NCBI GenBank assembly: GCA_046297395.1
Contig: JBKCNM010000071.1
Coordinates: 9,638 to 73,637 of the forward strand
Origin: JBEICQ01 sp046297395
GTDB taxonomy: Bacteria; Bacteroidota; Bacteroidia; UBA4408
DNA: 64,000 nucleotides
Reading direction: 5' to 3'
A program made the position numbers and the translations under genes. The notes under the pieces were generated by a model. It searched no databases and was not told the origin of the DNA. It saw nothing but the letters and a program-made list of their open reading frames with translations. Positions within the stretch are counted from its first letter, which is position 1; the number at the start of each line of letters is the position of its first letter. Shown piece after piece: positions 8,853 through 17,992 of the stretch.

Positions 8853-10090
8853 AAATTCTGCACATAAGCACTTTTGATTCAGGAGGAGCTGGCACAGCGG
8901 CATTAAGACTGCACGAAGCCATGCTGTCCGCAGGATTGGATTCACAATTACTTGTGATGAACAGCAGGAGTTATGGTCGAAAAAAGGTGAAGAGGTTCAA
9001 CCCTTTGGTCAAGGGATTCTGGCCTAAAATTGGTTTTAAAGTAAATCGTGTAGTATCAGAACTGATTATGCCATTCTGGCTCAAGAAGTATAGTTTTCAA
9101 TATATTACTTCTCGTTCAAAGGTTACTGAACTTTATAGCATGCCATGGACAAGACAGCCCTTGCAGTTTAATGATGATTTCTTACAAGCAGATGTTGTTC
9201 ATTTTCATTGGATATCCGGCTTTGCCGACATATCCCTGATAAAAAAATTTCCTGATAAAAGATTTGTGTGGACCCTGCACGACATGAATCCCTTTACTGC
9301 AGGCTGCCATTATTCATTAGGTTGTAACCATTATACAGCGAATTGTCATCCCTGTCCCATGCTTAATGAAGAAACCTATTCCGATGCATTTTATGCTTAC
9401 AAAAATGAATGGCTCCAAGGATGCAGTAATCTTTCTATCGTAACACCCTCCGCATGGTTAGGTAATCTTTCGAAGAAAAGTCAGTTGTTTAAAGAATATC
9501 CTCATCATCATATCCGTAATTGTATTGATGCCAAGGAATTTCAAATTATTGACAAGGCATCTGCACGACAAATCTTACAGCTTTCTACGAATGCCATTGT
9601 TTTCCTTTTTGTGGCCGGTGATACCTCAAATCCCCGAAAAGGAATTTCTCATATTTTTGAGTTGGCGCAGTTATATGCCAATGCCGATGTGCAGTTTCTT
9701 GTTTTGGGAAATCCACCCAACAAGCAAATTCCGAATCTCATTTCTCTGGGTTTTTTAAATGACAGCTACTCGCTAAATTTAGCTTATTCCGCTGCAGATG
9801 CATTTATCACTCCTTCAATTGAAGATAACTTACCAAATGTAATTGTGGAATCATTGTATTGCGGCACGCCTGTCCTAGGATTCAGGATTGGCGGCGTAGC
9901 AGAAATGATTTCTGATGGAAACAATGGTTATCTCTCCTCAGAGCAAAGCACCCATGGCATGCATCAGGTATGTAACTCATTTATTCAAGACCGTGAAAAG
10001 TTTAGCCGCGAAGAAATTCGAAAAAATGCTCTCGCCTTATACAGTCCTGATGAAGTAGTGTATAAATATAAGGCAGTATACCACAGTTAA
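8849..10090 (+). CDS. glycosyltransferase family 4, with a four-cysteine insert
   Basis: A 413-residue GT4 enzyme. The N-terminal loop reads SGGAGTAALRLHEAM, and the central segment WTLHDMNPFTAGCHY is typical of WcaC-like colanic acid/exopolysaccharide glycosyltransferases. C153, C159, C166 and C169 form a compact cysteine cluster, possibly a zinc knuckle; this pattern is common in that subfamily. The donor site is DAFITPSIEDNLPNVIVESL followed by GTPVLGFRIGG. It overlaps the previous gene at ATGA. With that gene it probably adds sugars to a surface polysaccharide or glycolipid, perhaps one modified by the cassette upstream (inference). Confidence 0.85.
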   Translation: MKILHISTFDSGGAGTAALRLHEAMLSAGLDSQLLVMNSRSYGRKKVKRFNPLVKGFWPKIGFKVNRVVSELIMPFWLKKYSFQYITSRSKVTELYSMPWTRQPLQFNDDFLQADVVHFHWISGFADISLIKKFPDKRFVWTLHDMNPFTAGCHYSLGCNHYTANCHPCPMLNEETYSDAFYAYKNEWLQGCSNLSIVTPSAWLGNLSKKSQLFKEYPHHHIRNCIDAKEFQIIDKASARQILQLSTNAIVFLFVAGDTSNPRKGISHIFELAQLYANADVQFLVLGNPPNKQIPNLISLGFLNDSYSLNLAYSAADAFITPSIEDNLPNVIVESLYCGTPVLGFRIGGVAEMISDGNNGYLSSEQSTHGMHQVCNSFIQDREKFSREEIRKNALALYSPDEVVYKYKAVYHS

Positions 10091-10181
10091 CAAATACCAT
10101 GGATCGCTTGCGGAAGCTGTAAATCCGTAAATTTTAATTTACCTGATTCGGTTGTTTTCCTTCATTCAATTTGTGTATCTC

Positions 10182-10799
10182 TTACAAGATATTGATGTCT
10201 CCCGCACCTTCGCGGATAATCTCGGCTTCTCCTCCTGAAAAATCAACAACGGTAGAAGGTGTGGTATGTCCTATGCCACCATCAATCAAATAGGTGATTT
10301 GCCTTTCATATTTTTCATGTATCAATTCGGGATGCGTGTAATACTCTTCTTCGCCATCTTTTTCATGAACTGATGATACCACAATCGGATTCCCCAGATA
10401 TTCTACAATCGTTTGTGTAATGCGATCAGAGGTTACCCGGATGCCAACTGTTTTCTTCTTGCTCTGAAATATTTTTGGAATGTTTTTATTCGCTTCCAAA
10501 ATGAATGTATAAGGTCCGGGTAGAGCCTTCCGAATGATTTTAAAGATATGGTTCGGTATCTGAACAGTGTATTCTGATAAATTGCTGAGACTGGCGCATA
10601 CCACTGAAAAATTGGCTTTTTCAGGATCCATTTTTTTTATCCTGCATATTTTTTCAAATGCCCTGGCTTGTTTGATGTCACAACAAAATGCATAAATAGT
10701 ATCTGTAGGAACGATGATGACTTCTCCTCTTTGAAGTGCCTCAACTATTTTACGCAAAATTCTTTCATCCGGATTTTCAGGAAACAATTTTAAAATCAT
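10182..10799 (-). CDS. Sua5/YciO/YrdC family protein (threonylcarbamoyl-AMP synthase-like)
   Basis: A 205-residue single-domain YrdC-fold protein. Known members make threonylcarbamoyl-AMP from threonine, bicarbonate and ATP for the t6A37 modification of tRNA. The N-terminal motif VPTDTIYAFCCDI and the sequence around IKKMDPEKANFSVVC match the YciO-like branch; the Sua5 C-terminal domain is absent. YciO-type proteins may be less active or have another role, so the exact function is uncertain. Its ATG at 10799 overlaps the stop of murF-alr by 4 bases, indicating co-translation. Confidence 0.85.
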   Translation of the reverse strand: MILKLFPENPDERILRKIVEALQRGEVIIVPTDTIYAFCCDIKQARAFEKICRIKKMDPEKANFSVVCASLSNLSEYTVQIPNHIFKIIRKALPGPYTFILEANKNIPKIFQSKKKTVGIRVTSDRITQTIVEYLGNPIVVSSVHEKDGEEEYYTHPELIHEKYERQITYLIDGGIGHTTPSTVVDFSGGEAEIIREGAGDINIL

Positions 10800-13261
10800 G
10801 TTTCGTGGATAAAAACGCGTTTCACTCTTTGGGATAATGATGTTAATACCTCGTAAGGAATGGTTTCTAACATGTCTGCTATCGATTCAAGGTTTATTTC
10901 CGACCCGATAATTATCACCTCGTCGCCTTCATTGCATGCAATTTCAGTGACATCTGCCATAAACATATCCATGCAAATATTGCCCACTGTGTGGGCCTTT
11001 TTTCCCTGTATCATTACATACCCTTTGCCGTTGCCCAATCTTCGGGCGAAACCATCTGCATATCCCAAAGGGATCACAGCAATTTTACCTCCCTTGGGAA
11101 GTCTGCCTTTGCAACCGTATCCAACCGGTTCATCCGGCAGGATGTCCCGAATCTGTGAGATTACACTTTTTAAGGAGGCTACATGCAAGAGATTTTTTTT
11201 TGATGCCTCATCAAACCCTACTCCATACATGCCAATGCCTAATCTTACCATCTCAAAAATTCCCCTTGGATGAGATTCTATTCCACCTGTATTCAGGATA
11301 TGTCTTAATACATCATATCCTAAAATTTCTTTTACCTGTATAGCGGCATTTTCCAACAGGTCAATCTGTTTGTTGGTAAATACATCATATGCAGGATCTT
11401 CACTGGCAGCAAGATGAGAGAAAATACTTCCAACCTGAAGTTGCCTCGATTCTTTTATTAAGGCAAGAATACTTTCCATTTCCTCCGGTTGAAATCCCAA
11501 CCTGTTCATACCGGTATTTATTTTTAGATGGATGGTGAGTTTTCTGTCGAGTGGTAAATGCTGCCGGGCAGTTTTAATCATCCATCCCAACACACGCCTA
11601 CTGTATACTTCCGGCTCCAACTTCCATCTGATAAGGCTTTCCAGACTTTCTGTACCCGGGTTCATTACCATAATTGGTATGTGTATTCCCCTCCGTCTCA
11701 ATTCAACGCCTTCATCTGCGTATGCAACTGCAAGATATTCCATCTGGTTGAACTGCAATGCAGAGGCTATTTCATAGCTTCCCGTTCCATACGAAAATGC
11801 TTTTACCATGCCCATCATTTTGGTTCCTTTCGGCAACAGCGACCTGAAGTAATTTACATTGTGTATAATCGCAGGGATGGAAATCTCAAGCACGGTTTCA
11901 TGCGATTTTTTCTGCAGGAGGAGAGCAATTTTCTCGAAAGTAAATGGTCTCGCACCTTTGATGAGGATGACCTCCTCCCAAAAATGTTCAGGCTTAAATG
12001 CATCCAAAAATTCCAGGGTGTCCTTGTAGAAGTATATCTCTTTCTGATGGAACACATGCTGATGAGCAAAAATTTCTTTTCCGATTCCTACCAATTTTTC
12101 GATTCCGGCTTCGTCCAATTGTTTCGATATATCCGCATACAACATTTCACCCTGCAAACCACTCTGTAATACATCCGAAAGGATGAGGGTGCGCTTGCGG
12201 TGACTTTTTTGCTGCGACATAAACTGAAGTGCCAGATGCAGGGCATGCGGATCTGAATTATAATAATCCTGTATCAGCAGGCATCCGTTAAGTCCTTCCT
12301 TCATTTGCATGCGCATCGCTACAGGCTGCAAGGCTTTCATCCCCTCAGCAATAGCTTCCTGCTCAATTCCCAAGAGTAGCGCTACACACCAGCAATGAAT
12401 GGCATTTTCAACGGATGCTTCATCACTGAAAGGAATACTGATTTCTGAGAATTGATTATGGTAGATTCCCTGTATTTGAGTAGCGTTTTCTTTTCTGTCA
12501 ATTTTGCTGATGATCAAATCGGCATTTCCTTTTTTAGACCAGGTAAATGTCTGTTTTCGCCCGGAAAATAAATGATGCAATTCCGTATAATCCCGACAAT
12601 AAACCAATGTGCTTTCATCTCCGACGAGTTTTGCTTTTTCTGATGCAAGCACCATCGTGTTGCTAAAATTTTCGAGATGCGCTTTGCCGATATTGCTGAT
12701 TAATGTAATGTCAGGCTTGATTACCTTGGCAAGCTTTTCCATCTCAGAAACCTTTGAGATGCCTGCTTCGAAAATACCAAGCGTGTGTTCTTTTCGCATT
12801 TGCCATACAGAGAGCGGAACTCCAATCTGCGAATTGTAACTTCCCGGACTCCTTACAATATGAAATCGGTTTCCGAGCAACAGTGCCAGCCATTCTTTAA
12901 TAATGGTTTTTCCATTGCTTCCGGTGATTCCAATCACAGGAAATTGAAACTGACTGCGATGCCATGCAGCGAGCGTTTGTAAGGCTTCGCTGCTGTTCTT
13001 TACAAGAATGAAATTGGATTCAGGATATTTTTCCTCCGAAGGCAAGTCCTCCACCACAAAATTTCTTACACCTTTCTCATAGAGTTCAGGAATAAAATGG
13101 TGGCCATTGTTTCGCTGGCTTACCATACAGAAAAACAATGTCTCTGAAGGATTTCGCAATTGCCGGCTATCGGTAAGGAGCAACCCCGGCTCCATCCATG
13201 GATTTGCCATCCGGCTTCCCGGTAGCCCGATCACATCGTTTATGGTATGAATGGCATGCAT
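10796..13261 (-). CDS. bifunctional UDP-MurNAc-tripeptide:D-Ala-D-Ala ligase / alanine racemase
   Basis: A fusion of MurF (residues about 1-450) and alanine racemase (about 455-821), an arrangement characteristic of Bacteroidota. The MurF half has the ATP-binding ITGSNGKT followed by EAGISKVSEMEKLA. The racemase half has the PLP-lysine motif MVKAFSYGTG, the KINTGMNRLGF segment and the VGYGCKGR region with the second catalytic Tyr. Together they supply D-Ala and attach D-Ala-D-Ala to the peptidoglycan precursor. I chose the ATG at 13261 (MHAIHTINDVIG). An in-frame ATG at 13285 and GTG at 13291 also exist, but they fall at a promoter-like GATATTTG box that would start transcription just before 13261. 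It is divergent from hpd. Confidence 0.93.
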   Translation of the reverse strand: MHAIHTINDVIGLPGSRMANPWMEPGLLLTDSRQLRNPSETLFFCMVSQRNNGHHFIPELYEKGVRNFVVEDLPSEEKYPESNFILVKNSSEALQTLAAWHRSQFQFPVIGITGSNGKTIIKEWLALLLGNRFHIVRSPGSYNSQIGVPLSVWQMRKEHTLGIFEAGISKVSEMEKLAKVIKPDITLISNIGKAHLENFSNTMVLASEKAKLVGDESTLVYCRDYTELHHLFSGRKQTFTWSKKGNADLIISKIDRKENATQIQGIYHNQFSEISIPFSDEASVENAIHCWCVALLLGIEQEAIAEGMKALQPVAMRMQMKEGLNGCLLIQDYYNSDPHALHLALQFMSQQKSHRKRTLILSDVLQSGLQGEMLYADISKQLDEAGIEKLVGIGKEIFAHQHVFHQKEIYFYKDTLEFLDAFKPEHFWEEVILIKGARPFTFEKIALLLQKKSHETVLEISIPAIIHNVNYFRSLLPKGTKMMGMVKAFSYGTGSYEIASALQFNQMEYLAVAYADEGVELRRRGIHIPIMVMNPGTESLESLIRWKLEPEVYSRRVLGWMIKTARQHLPLDRKLTIHLKINTGMNRLGFQPEEMESILALIKESRQLQVGSIFSHLAASEDPAYDVFTNKQIDLLENAAIQVKEILGYDVLRHILNTGGIESHPRGIFEMVRLGIGMYGVGFDEASKKNLLHVASLKSVISQIRDILPDEPVGYGCKGRLPKGGKIAVIPLGYADGFARRLGNGKGYVMIQGKKAHTVGNICMDMFMADVTEIACNEGDEVIIIGSEINLESIADMLETIPYEVLTSLSQRVKRVFIHET

Positions 13262-13316
13262 GAGTTTACCTGCAAATATCTGCATTCGCACACATACATG
13301 AACAAAAAATTATCAG

Positions 13317-13324
13317 TACATTTG
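13317..13324 (+). promoter_or_regulatory. TAnnTTTG -7 box for hpd
   Basis: TACATTTG matches the consensus exactly, 19 bases before the hpd ATG at 13344. No clear TTG box is seen at the usual distance upstream. Confidence 0.5.
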
Positions 13325-13343
13325 AATATTCAATTCAATACTT

Positions 13344-14486
13344 ATGTCCACTCTTTCAAAAGGCATCTCTCTTGAGGAATTAAAGGAAATCGGTAAAAAT
13401 GATTTTCTTCCCATCAATGGCACCGACTATGTTGAATTTTATGTAGGTAATGCCAAACAAGCAGCCTATTTTTATCAAACAGCTTTCGGATTTGAACTTG
13501 TGGCTTATGCAGGACTGGAAACCGGTGTAAAAGACCGTGCATCCTATGTATTGCAGCAAGGCAAAGTTCGATTTGTACTAACTACCTCTTTTGATCCTGA
13601 ATCAGCCATATCAAATCATGTAAAAGAACATGGTGATGGTGTAAAAGTTCTTGCTCTTTGGGTCGACGATGCGGCCTATTCACTCGAAGCCACTACTTCC
13701 CGAGGTGCAGTAGAAGCAATCTCCCTTCAAACACACAAGGATGAGTTTGGTGAGGTTAAAACGGCCTCCATCTGTACCTATGGTGAAACCATTCATACAT
13801 TCGTTGAACGAAAAAATTACAAGGGTGTTTTTCTGCCCGGTTTCAAAGCAGTAAATAAATCCTACAAAACTGCCTCTATCGGACTTCTGCATATTGATCA
13901 TTGTGTGGGTAATGTAGGCCTGGGTGATATGAATAAGTGGGTTTCCTTCTATGAAAATGTGATGGGTTTCCGTTTGTTGTTAACTTTTGATGACAAGGAT
14001 ATTTCCACTGAGTACAGTGCCCTTATGAGTAAAGTTGTGAGCAATGGCAATGGGTACATCAAATTCCCCATCAATGAACCTGCAGAGGGTAAAAAGAAAT
14101 CTCAGATTGAGGAGTTTCTCGAATTCTACAAGGGACCGGGTGTACAGCATGTGGCCCTTGCAACAGGCGATATTGTGCACACTGTTTCTGTATTGAGGAA
14201 AAACGGAGTTGAGTTTCTGCATGTTCCTGATTCCTATTATGCAGATTTAAAAGCAAGGGTTGGCGAAATTGATGAGGATATCGAAGTGCTAAAAAGCCTG
14301 AATATCCTTGTTGATCGTGATGAGGAAGGATACCTCCTTCAGATTTTTACCAAGCCGGTGGAAGATCGTCCCACACTCTTTTATGAAATTATTCAAAGAA
14401 AGGGAGCACAATCTTTTGGGAAAGGAAATTTTAAAGCCTTGTTTGAATCGATTGAACGCGAGCAGGCACTCAGGGGAACCCTCTGA
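13344..14486 (+). CDS. hpd: 4-hydroxyphenylpyruvate dioxygenase
   Basis: Converts 4-hydroxyphenylpyruvate to homogentisate in tyrosine catabolism, using Fe(II) and O2. The 380-residue length is standard. It has two vicinal-oxygen-chelate domains. The iron ligands appear to be His186 (HIDHCVGNV), His269 (GPGVQHVAL) and Glu348 (FYEIIQRKG), all present. The usual C-terminal end GKGNFKALFESIEREQ is also present. No homogentisate dioxygenase or fumarylacetoacetase gene is nearby, so the rest of the pathway must lie elsewhere. A small lipoprotein gene follows 7 bases after the stop and is probably co-transcribed. Confidence 0.96.
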   Translation: MSTLSKGISLEELKEIGKNDFLPINGTDYVEFYVGNAKQAAYFYQTAFGFELVAYAGLETGVKDRASYVLQQGKVRFVLTTSFDPESAISNHVKEHGDGVKVLALWVDDAAYSLEATTSRGAVEAISLQTHKDEFGEVKTASICTYGETIHTFVERKNYKGVFLPGFKAVNKSYKTASIGLLHIDHCVGNVGLGDMNKWVSFYENVMGFRLLLTFDDKDISTEYSALMSKVVSNGNGYIKFPINEPAEGKKKSQIEEFLEFYKGPGVQHVALATGDIVHTVSVLRKNGVEFLHVPDSYYADLKARVGEIDEDIEVLKSLNILVDRDEEGYLLQIFTKPVEDRPTLFYEIIQRKGAQSFGKGNFKALFESIEREQALRGTL

Positions 14487-14493
14487 CAAGTCC

Positions 14494-14712
14494 ATGTACA
14501 AACTGCTTCTTTATTGTTTCTTCGCAATTTCAGTAGGGACCTTGCATCAGGGATGTGTCTCGGGGAAGGGTGTGCAGGGCAAGCGCAAATCTCATAAGAA
14601 AAAGTGTAATTGTCCCGGTGGAGCCTTTCTTCCCAAACAGGATGCTCCAAGCATGGATGTTGCAATTTTTTGTGATTTAAAACAGAGCATGGCAAAGGAA
14701 CTTGCCGCTTGA
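14494..14712 (+). CDS. small putative lipoprotein, function unknown
   Basis: A 72-residue protein starting at the ATG at 14494, 7 bases after the hpd stop. It has a hydrophobic signal-like N-terminus (YKLLLYCFFAISVGTLHQGC) in which Cys21 may be the lipidated residue; the -3 His is unusual for a lipobox. A basic, Cys-containing stretch follows (KSHKKKCNCPGG), a feature of several tiny Bacteroidota lipoproteins. It reads in a different frame from the end of hpd. The signal peptide, short spacing and lack of any competing gene support it as real, but there is no functional clue. Confidence 0.5.
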   Translation: MYKLLLYCFFAISVGTLHQGCVSGKGVQGKRKSHKKKCNCPGGAFLPKQDAPSMDVAIFCDLKQSMAKELAA

Positions 14713-14767
14713 ACAGAGGCTGATTCGTTCCTTAAATATGCATTCACAATCCTTCTACAGCGCATGG

Positions 14768-15487
14768 TCAGAGACCATTCCAGCATTGTTTGATGAGATT
14801 TGCATTTCCGGAGACAAGTAGAAATGAAATAACAAAACAGAGTAAGTTGAACAGAAAAAAGAGGAATGCGATTATCGGGCCAGGGATGTGTAAAATTTTC
14901 TGAAGTTCTCCTGCATCACCTGCAGGCTTTTTGAAGTTGAGCATGAGCAATACCCAGGAGGAATAAAGTGCATCGATGGAAACCCAGGAAGCAATCAGTA
15001 CCAAGAAGAGCTGTTCCCAAATCATTTCATTCAGATAAAGTAAAGAGCATAGCCCTGCAAGATTGATCAGTGTCCATGCCCATCCGTAGGTATTTCTGAT
15101 CCAAAGAGCCATGTTCAGAAGGATTACCGATACCAGAAAAAGCAGCGCAAATTGTTGTTGTTGCAACCAAATGGAAACATAAATAATCATTCCACACAAT
15201 GCAGAAAACGGATAGCCTGCGAGGTAAATCAGCAGGTTCCTGATTTTTCCTTTCGCAGAAAAGATGGTTTTTCCGGAGGTATCTGCATAAAGATCGATGG
15301 CATGTGTATCGCCGCCTACCAAGAGGGCTACAAGTGCATGACCGGTTTCATGAAAGAGGGTATCAAAACCCCTAAACCATTTTCCAACAAATGGAATGCG
15401 GCAAAAGAGAAATCCGGCAATGCTTAATAGGATGATTCCATAGGCATGCATCGGATCAATCAGTTTAGATATGAAGGATTCCACCAT
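14768..15487 (-). CDS. M50 family membrane metallopeptidase-like protein
   Basis: A 239-residue integral membrane protein with about six hydrophobic segments. The zinc motif HETGHA (HExxH) sits after the first segment at about residues 46-51, as in the M50B-like (peptidase_M50B/YdjX-neighbour type) family of Bacteroidota and Firmicutes. The second metal-ligand motif of site-2 proteases is not obvious, so proteolytic activity is uncertain. Its ATG shares one base with the stop of the upstream glycosyltransferase gene (TGATG), so the two are translationally coupled. A perfect hairpin (ATGGTC-AGA-GACCAT, 14764-14778) overlaps the 3' end but has no T-tract. Confidence 0.75.
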   Translation of the reverse strand: MVESFISKLIDPMHAYGIILLSIAGFLFCRIPFVGKWFRGFDTLFHETGHALVALLVGGDTHAIDLYADTSGKTIFSAKGKIRNLLIYLAGYPFSALCGMIIYVSIWLQQQQFALLFLVSVILLNMALWIRNTYGWAWTLINLAGLCSLLYLNEMIWEQLFLVLIASWVSIDALYSSWVLLMLNFKKPAGDAGELQKILHIPGPIIAFLFFLFNLLCFVISFLLVSGNANLIKQCWNGL

Positions 15488-16545
15488 CAGGCTTCACAGA
15501 TACCGAGTAGCTTATCCAGCGTTTGCTCTGCAGTCATTACTTTTTGGATGCTGTATTCTGTATGGATATCAAGCAAGAGCACTGCAATTTTTTCAGCCAT
15601 TGCTTGCTCATCAGCACATACATGTATTCTTTCTGAATGTTCAATACGACCTACATCAAAGCACACTACATGCATGCCTGCCCTGACGGCATTGGTAATC
15701 ACCGCAGATTGCCCCTCAAAGGAGCTTGTATGCAAAAAGATACGGGCATTATACATGTTTTCAATCACTTTTTCATTGGGCACTTCCCCGCAGAGAATAT
15801 TGTCTGAAAAGCCAAATGAAAGAGCAAGACTTTTCAGATTCATTTTTTCCGGACCGTCTCCCAATAACCTGATTTGTATTTCGGGTAATTTCTTTTTCAC
15901 AAGATGGCACACTTCCAGAAATACATTCCATTGTTTAATAGTTGTCAGGCTTCCGGCACCCAATATATCAATACCGGGATTTGTTGCACGAGAAAACTGC
16001 TTGTGTATAGATTCGTCAACGCCCATGTGCAAAATGTTGAATTTATTTTCAGCACTAATCGTACAACTCAAGGTCCTGGCTGACATTTCCGAAATTGGAA
16101 AATAACGGGAATGATCAATATTGAGGATTCTCAGGTATTTATTGGAAGGCAACACATCCTGTCCGAGCATCCATGTTATGCAGTGCACACCTGTGATGCC
16201 ACGAAAGATGTTGCCAATCAGGGCAGTTTCAGTCGCCCAGAGGCAAATCACTACATCCGGTCGGGATTGACGAAGCATATAAGAAAGGATGCGAAACCAG
16301 AGGAGAATTTTTGAAAAGCCTTTTTTGTTTTTACCTCCAAAGGGCATCACTTCCCAAGAAAAATACCTGTAAGGTTTTCGGTGAAAGGGATATTGAAAAC
16401 TGAGTATTTTGATATCTGCCCTATTCGCATCCAGACTATGTGCTTTTGCAAGAGCGCAGAGAAATGGCAGACAGGAAGTATCGGCTCCACCGTCAGGAAA
16501 TCCCGGAGTCAGAATATAAATTTGACGCTTTCTTGGTTCTGGCAT
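15487..16545 (-). CDS. glycosyltransferase family 4
   Basis: A 352-residue GT-B enzyme. The N-terminus YILTPGFPDGGADTSCLPFL has the glycine-rich acceptor loop. The C-terminal donor domain has GAGSLTTIKQWNVFLEV, IRLLGDGPEKMNL and the conserved ARIFLHTSSFEGQSAVITNAV with the EX7E-like acidic pattern. The ATG at 16545 fits best; a TTG eleven codons upstream would add a polar tail. It resembles capsule/exopolysaccharide GT4 enzymes. It is followed directly by the M50-like gene and is divergent from terC. Substrates unknown. Confidence 0.85.
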   Translation of the reverse strand: MPEPRKRQIYILTPGFPDGGADTSCLPFLCALAKAHSLDANRADIKILSFQYPFHRKPYRYFSWEVMPFGGKNKKGFSKILLWFRILSYMLRQSRPDVVICLWATETALIGNIFRGITGVHCITWMLGQDVLPSNKYLRILNIDHSRYFPISEMSARTLSCTISAENKFNILHMGVDESIHKQFSRATNPGIDILGAGSLTTIKQWNVFLEVCHLVKKKLPEIQIRLLGDGPEKMNLKSLALSFGFSDNILCGEVPNEKVIENMYNARIFLHTSSFEGQSAVITNAVRAGMHVVCFDVGRIEHSERIHVCADEQAMAEKIAVLLLDIHTEYSIQKVMTAEQTLDKLLGICEA

Positions 16546-16665
16546 GGTTTTAAGCACACTTTGATTAGTCCTCTGCAAAAAAGGTTTTTTTCTTCACAAA
16601 TTGAAATTTTTCTATCAAAATTTATCAGCACTTAACAAGGCAAAATTCCCTTGCCAATTAATTAA

Positions 16666-16673
16666 TAACTTTG
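16666..16673 (+). promoter_or_regulatory. TAnnTTTG -7 box for terC
   Basis: TAACTTTG lies only 7 bases before the terC ATG at 16681. With the usual 5-8 base distance to the first transcribed base, the mRNA would start at or within a few bases of the ATG, that is, nearly leaderless. Confidence 0.5.
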
Positions 16674-16680
16674 GGGTCTA

Positions 16681-17412
16681 ATGGTTGATTTTCACGAATT
16701 ACTTACTCCCGGAGGATTACTCAGTCTGGTGACACTTTCCATTATGGAAATCGTATTGGGAATTGATAACATCATCTTTATCGCGATCGTTTCGTCTCGA
16801 TTACCCCGTAAACAACAAGCGCAGGCCAGAGCAGCAGGGCTCAGTATTGCACTGTTATTTAGGGTCTGTCTCTTGTTTTCTATCAGTTGGATTATCGGAT
16901 TGAAAGAAAGTCTTTTTTACTTGGGTAATTTCGGAGTATCAGGTAGAGATTTGATCCTTTTTGCAGGAGGTTTATTCCTGGTCATCAAAACCTGCATAGA
17001 GATCTATGAAAAGATTTATACATCATCTCAACCCAATCAAAAGCGAGGTGGAGAAATAAGTCTCAGAAATGCCATCATACAAATTATTTTTCTCGATGTA
17101 ATATTTTCGTTCGATTCAATTCTTACTGCCGTTGGCCTTATCAGAAATGTAGCCATCATGGTTACAGCTGTTGTTATTTCGATGATTGCCATGCTTGCCT
17201 TTTCGGGAGGAGTAAGCGATTTTATCAATCGTCATCCCACTGTGAAAATGCTGGCGCTTGTTTTTCTTGTAGTGATTGGTCTGGCCCTCGTTGCAGAATC
17301 ATTGCATCTGCATGTTGAGAAAGGGTATATCTATGCTGCCCTTGGTTTTAGTGTGCTGGTGGAATTACTCAACATGGCATACAGAAGCCAGTCGCACAGA
17401 AGAAATCAATAA
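16681..17412 (+). CDS. TerC family integral membrane protein
   Basis: A 243-residue protein with about seven hydrophobic segments and the TerC family's acidic intramembrane motifs EIVLGIDNIIF (N-terminal) and FSFDSILTAVG (middle), which are thought to coordinate metal. Relatives include YoaE/YgdQ, Alx and MeeF, linked to manganese export or tellurium resistance. It is the short YgdQ-like form without CBS or CorC domains. The gene ends convergently with the helical-protein gene, overlapping it by 7 bases. A role in metal export during protein metallation is likely by family, not shown here. Confidence 0.9.
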   Translation: MVDFHELLTPGGLLSLVTLSIMEIVLGIDNIIFIAIVSSRLPRKQQAQARAAGLSIALLFRVCLLFSISWIIGLKESLFYLGNFGVSGRDLILFAGGLFLVIKTCIEIYEKIYTSSQPNQKRGGEISLRNAIIQIIFLDVIFSFDSILTAVGLIRNVAIMVTAVVISMIAMLAFSGGVSDFINRHPTVKMLALVFLVVIGLALVAESLHLHVEKGYIYAALGFSVLVELLNMAYRSQSHRRNQ

Positions 17413-17954
17413 TTGTTGATGGTTTCCATCAATGCTAACAACAAGGCATTTTTGTTTTCGTCATGTACATGGATGCCATTTCTGAGGATAATCAGACTTT
17501 TTACAATCTCCTCTTGAGGCGGAATATTTTTCATGTTGTCTGCAATGGTGAGGATTTCAATACATGCTTCCATATCACTCTTGCAGGCCAATTCACAAAG
17601 CCCCGGCAGGTGACCTGAGCAATCCCAATCAAATTCCCAGCACCAGCTGAGAAGGGGAACCTGCAAATGATTGGTTCCGGGTTTGGCGAGGCTTGATAGA
17701 ATTTGGCTACAGGGGTCTTCCATGGCTACCGTAGCGGCAAAAGTCTTCACAGCCTCCAGAAATGCAAGGTTGCCCGGATGACTTGGTAATGCATTCAACA
17801 AATGTTGAAATGATTCCGGATACCCGAGCTTCGTTAGTTCACTTGCTACCTCAGGCAGCACAAGGCTTTGCTCAATCGTAAGTGCTTTATGCAAAAGATC
17901 TCTTCGATCTTGTTTATCTTTTTCTTCTTCAGGAATAAATGGATCCCTGGTCAT
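17406..17954 (-). CDS. helical (HEAT-like) hypothetical protein
   Basis: A 182-residue acidic, all-helical protein (MTRDPFIPEEEKDKQDRRDL at the start). Repeated helix pairs such as LGYPESFQHLLNALPSHPGN and CELACKSDMEACIEILTIAD look like ARM/HEAT-type repeats. No signal peptide or membrane segment. The frame stays open upstream through the tRNA-Gln gene, but the ATG at 17954 is the only sensible start because everything upstream is tRNA and terminator. It begins just 2 bases after the T-tract of that terminator and has no visible ribosome binding site, so it probably relies on readthrough. Function unknown. Confidence 0.65.
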   Translation of the reverse strand: MTRDPFIPEEEKDKQDRRDLLHKALTIEQSLVLPEVASELTKLGYPESFQHLLNALPSHPGNLAFLEAVKTFAATVAMEDPCSQILSSLAKPGTNHLQVPLLSWCWEFDWDCSGHLPGLCELACKSDMEACIEILTIADNMKNIPPQEEIVKSLIILRNGIHVHDENKNALLLALMETINNY

Positions 17955-17956
17955 GT

Positions 17957-17989
17957 AAAAAAAACCCTGCCATTGGATTGGCAGGGTTT
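17957..17989 (-). terminator. Rho-independent terminator of tRNA-Gln
   Basis: A perfect 10-base stem (AAACCCTGCC / GGCAGGGTTT, loop of 8) followed on the minus strand by eight T residues. It begins 4 bases after the 3' end of tRNA-Gln and its T-tract ends 2 bases before the start codon of the next gene. Confidence 0.9.
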
Positions 17990-17992
17990 GGG

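Noticed and set aside
10860..12186. Several long plus-strand open frames opposite murF-alr
   Set aside because: They are shadows of a well-supported essential fusion gene and carry no domains of their own.
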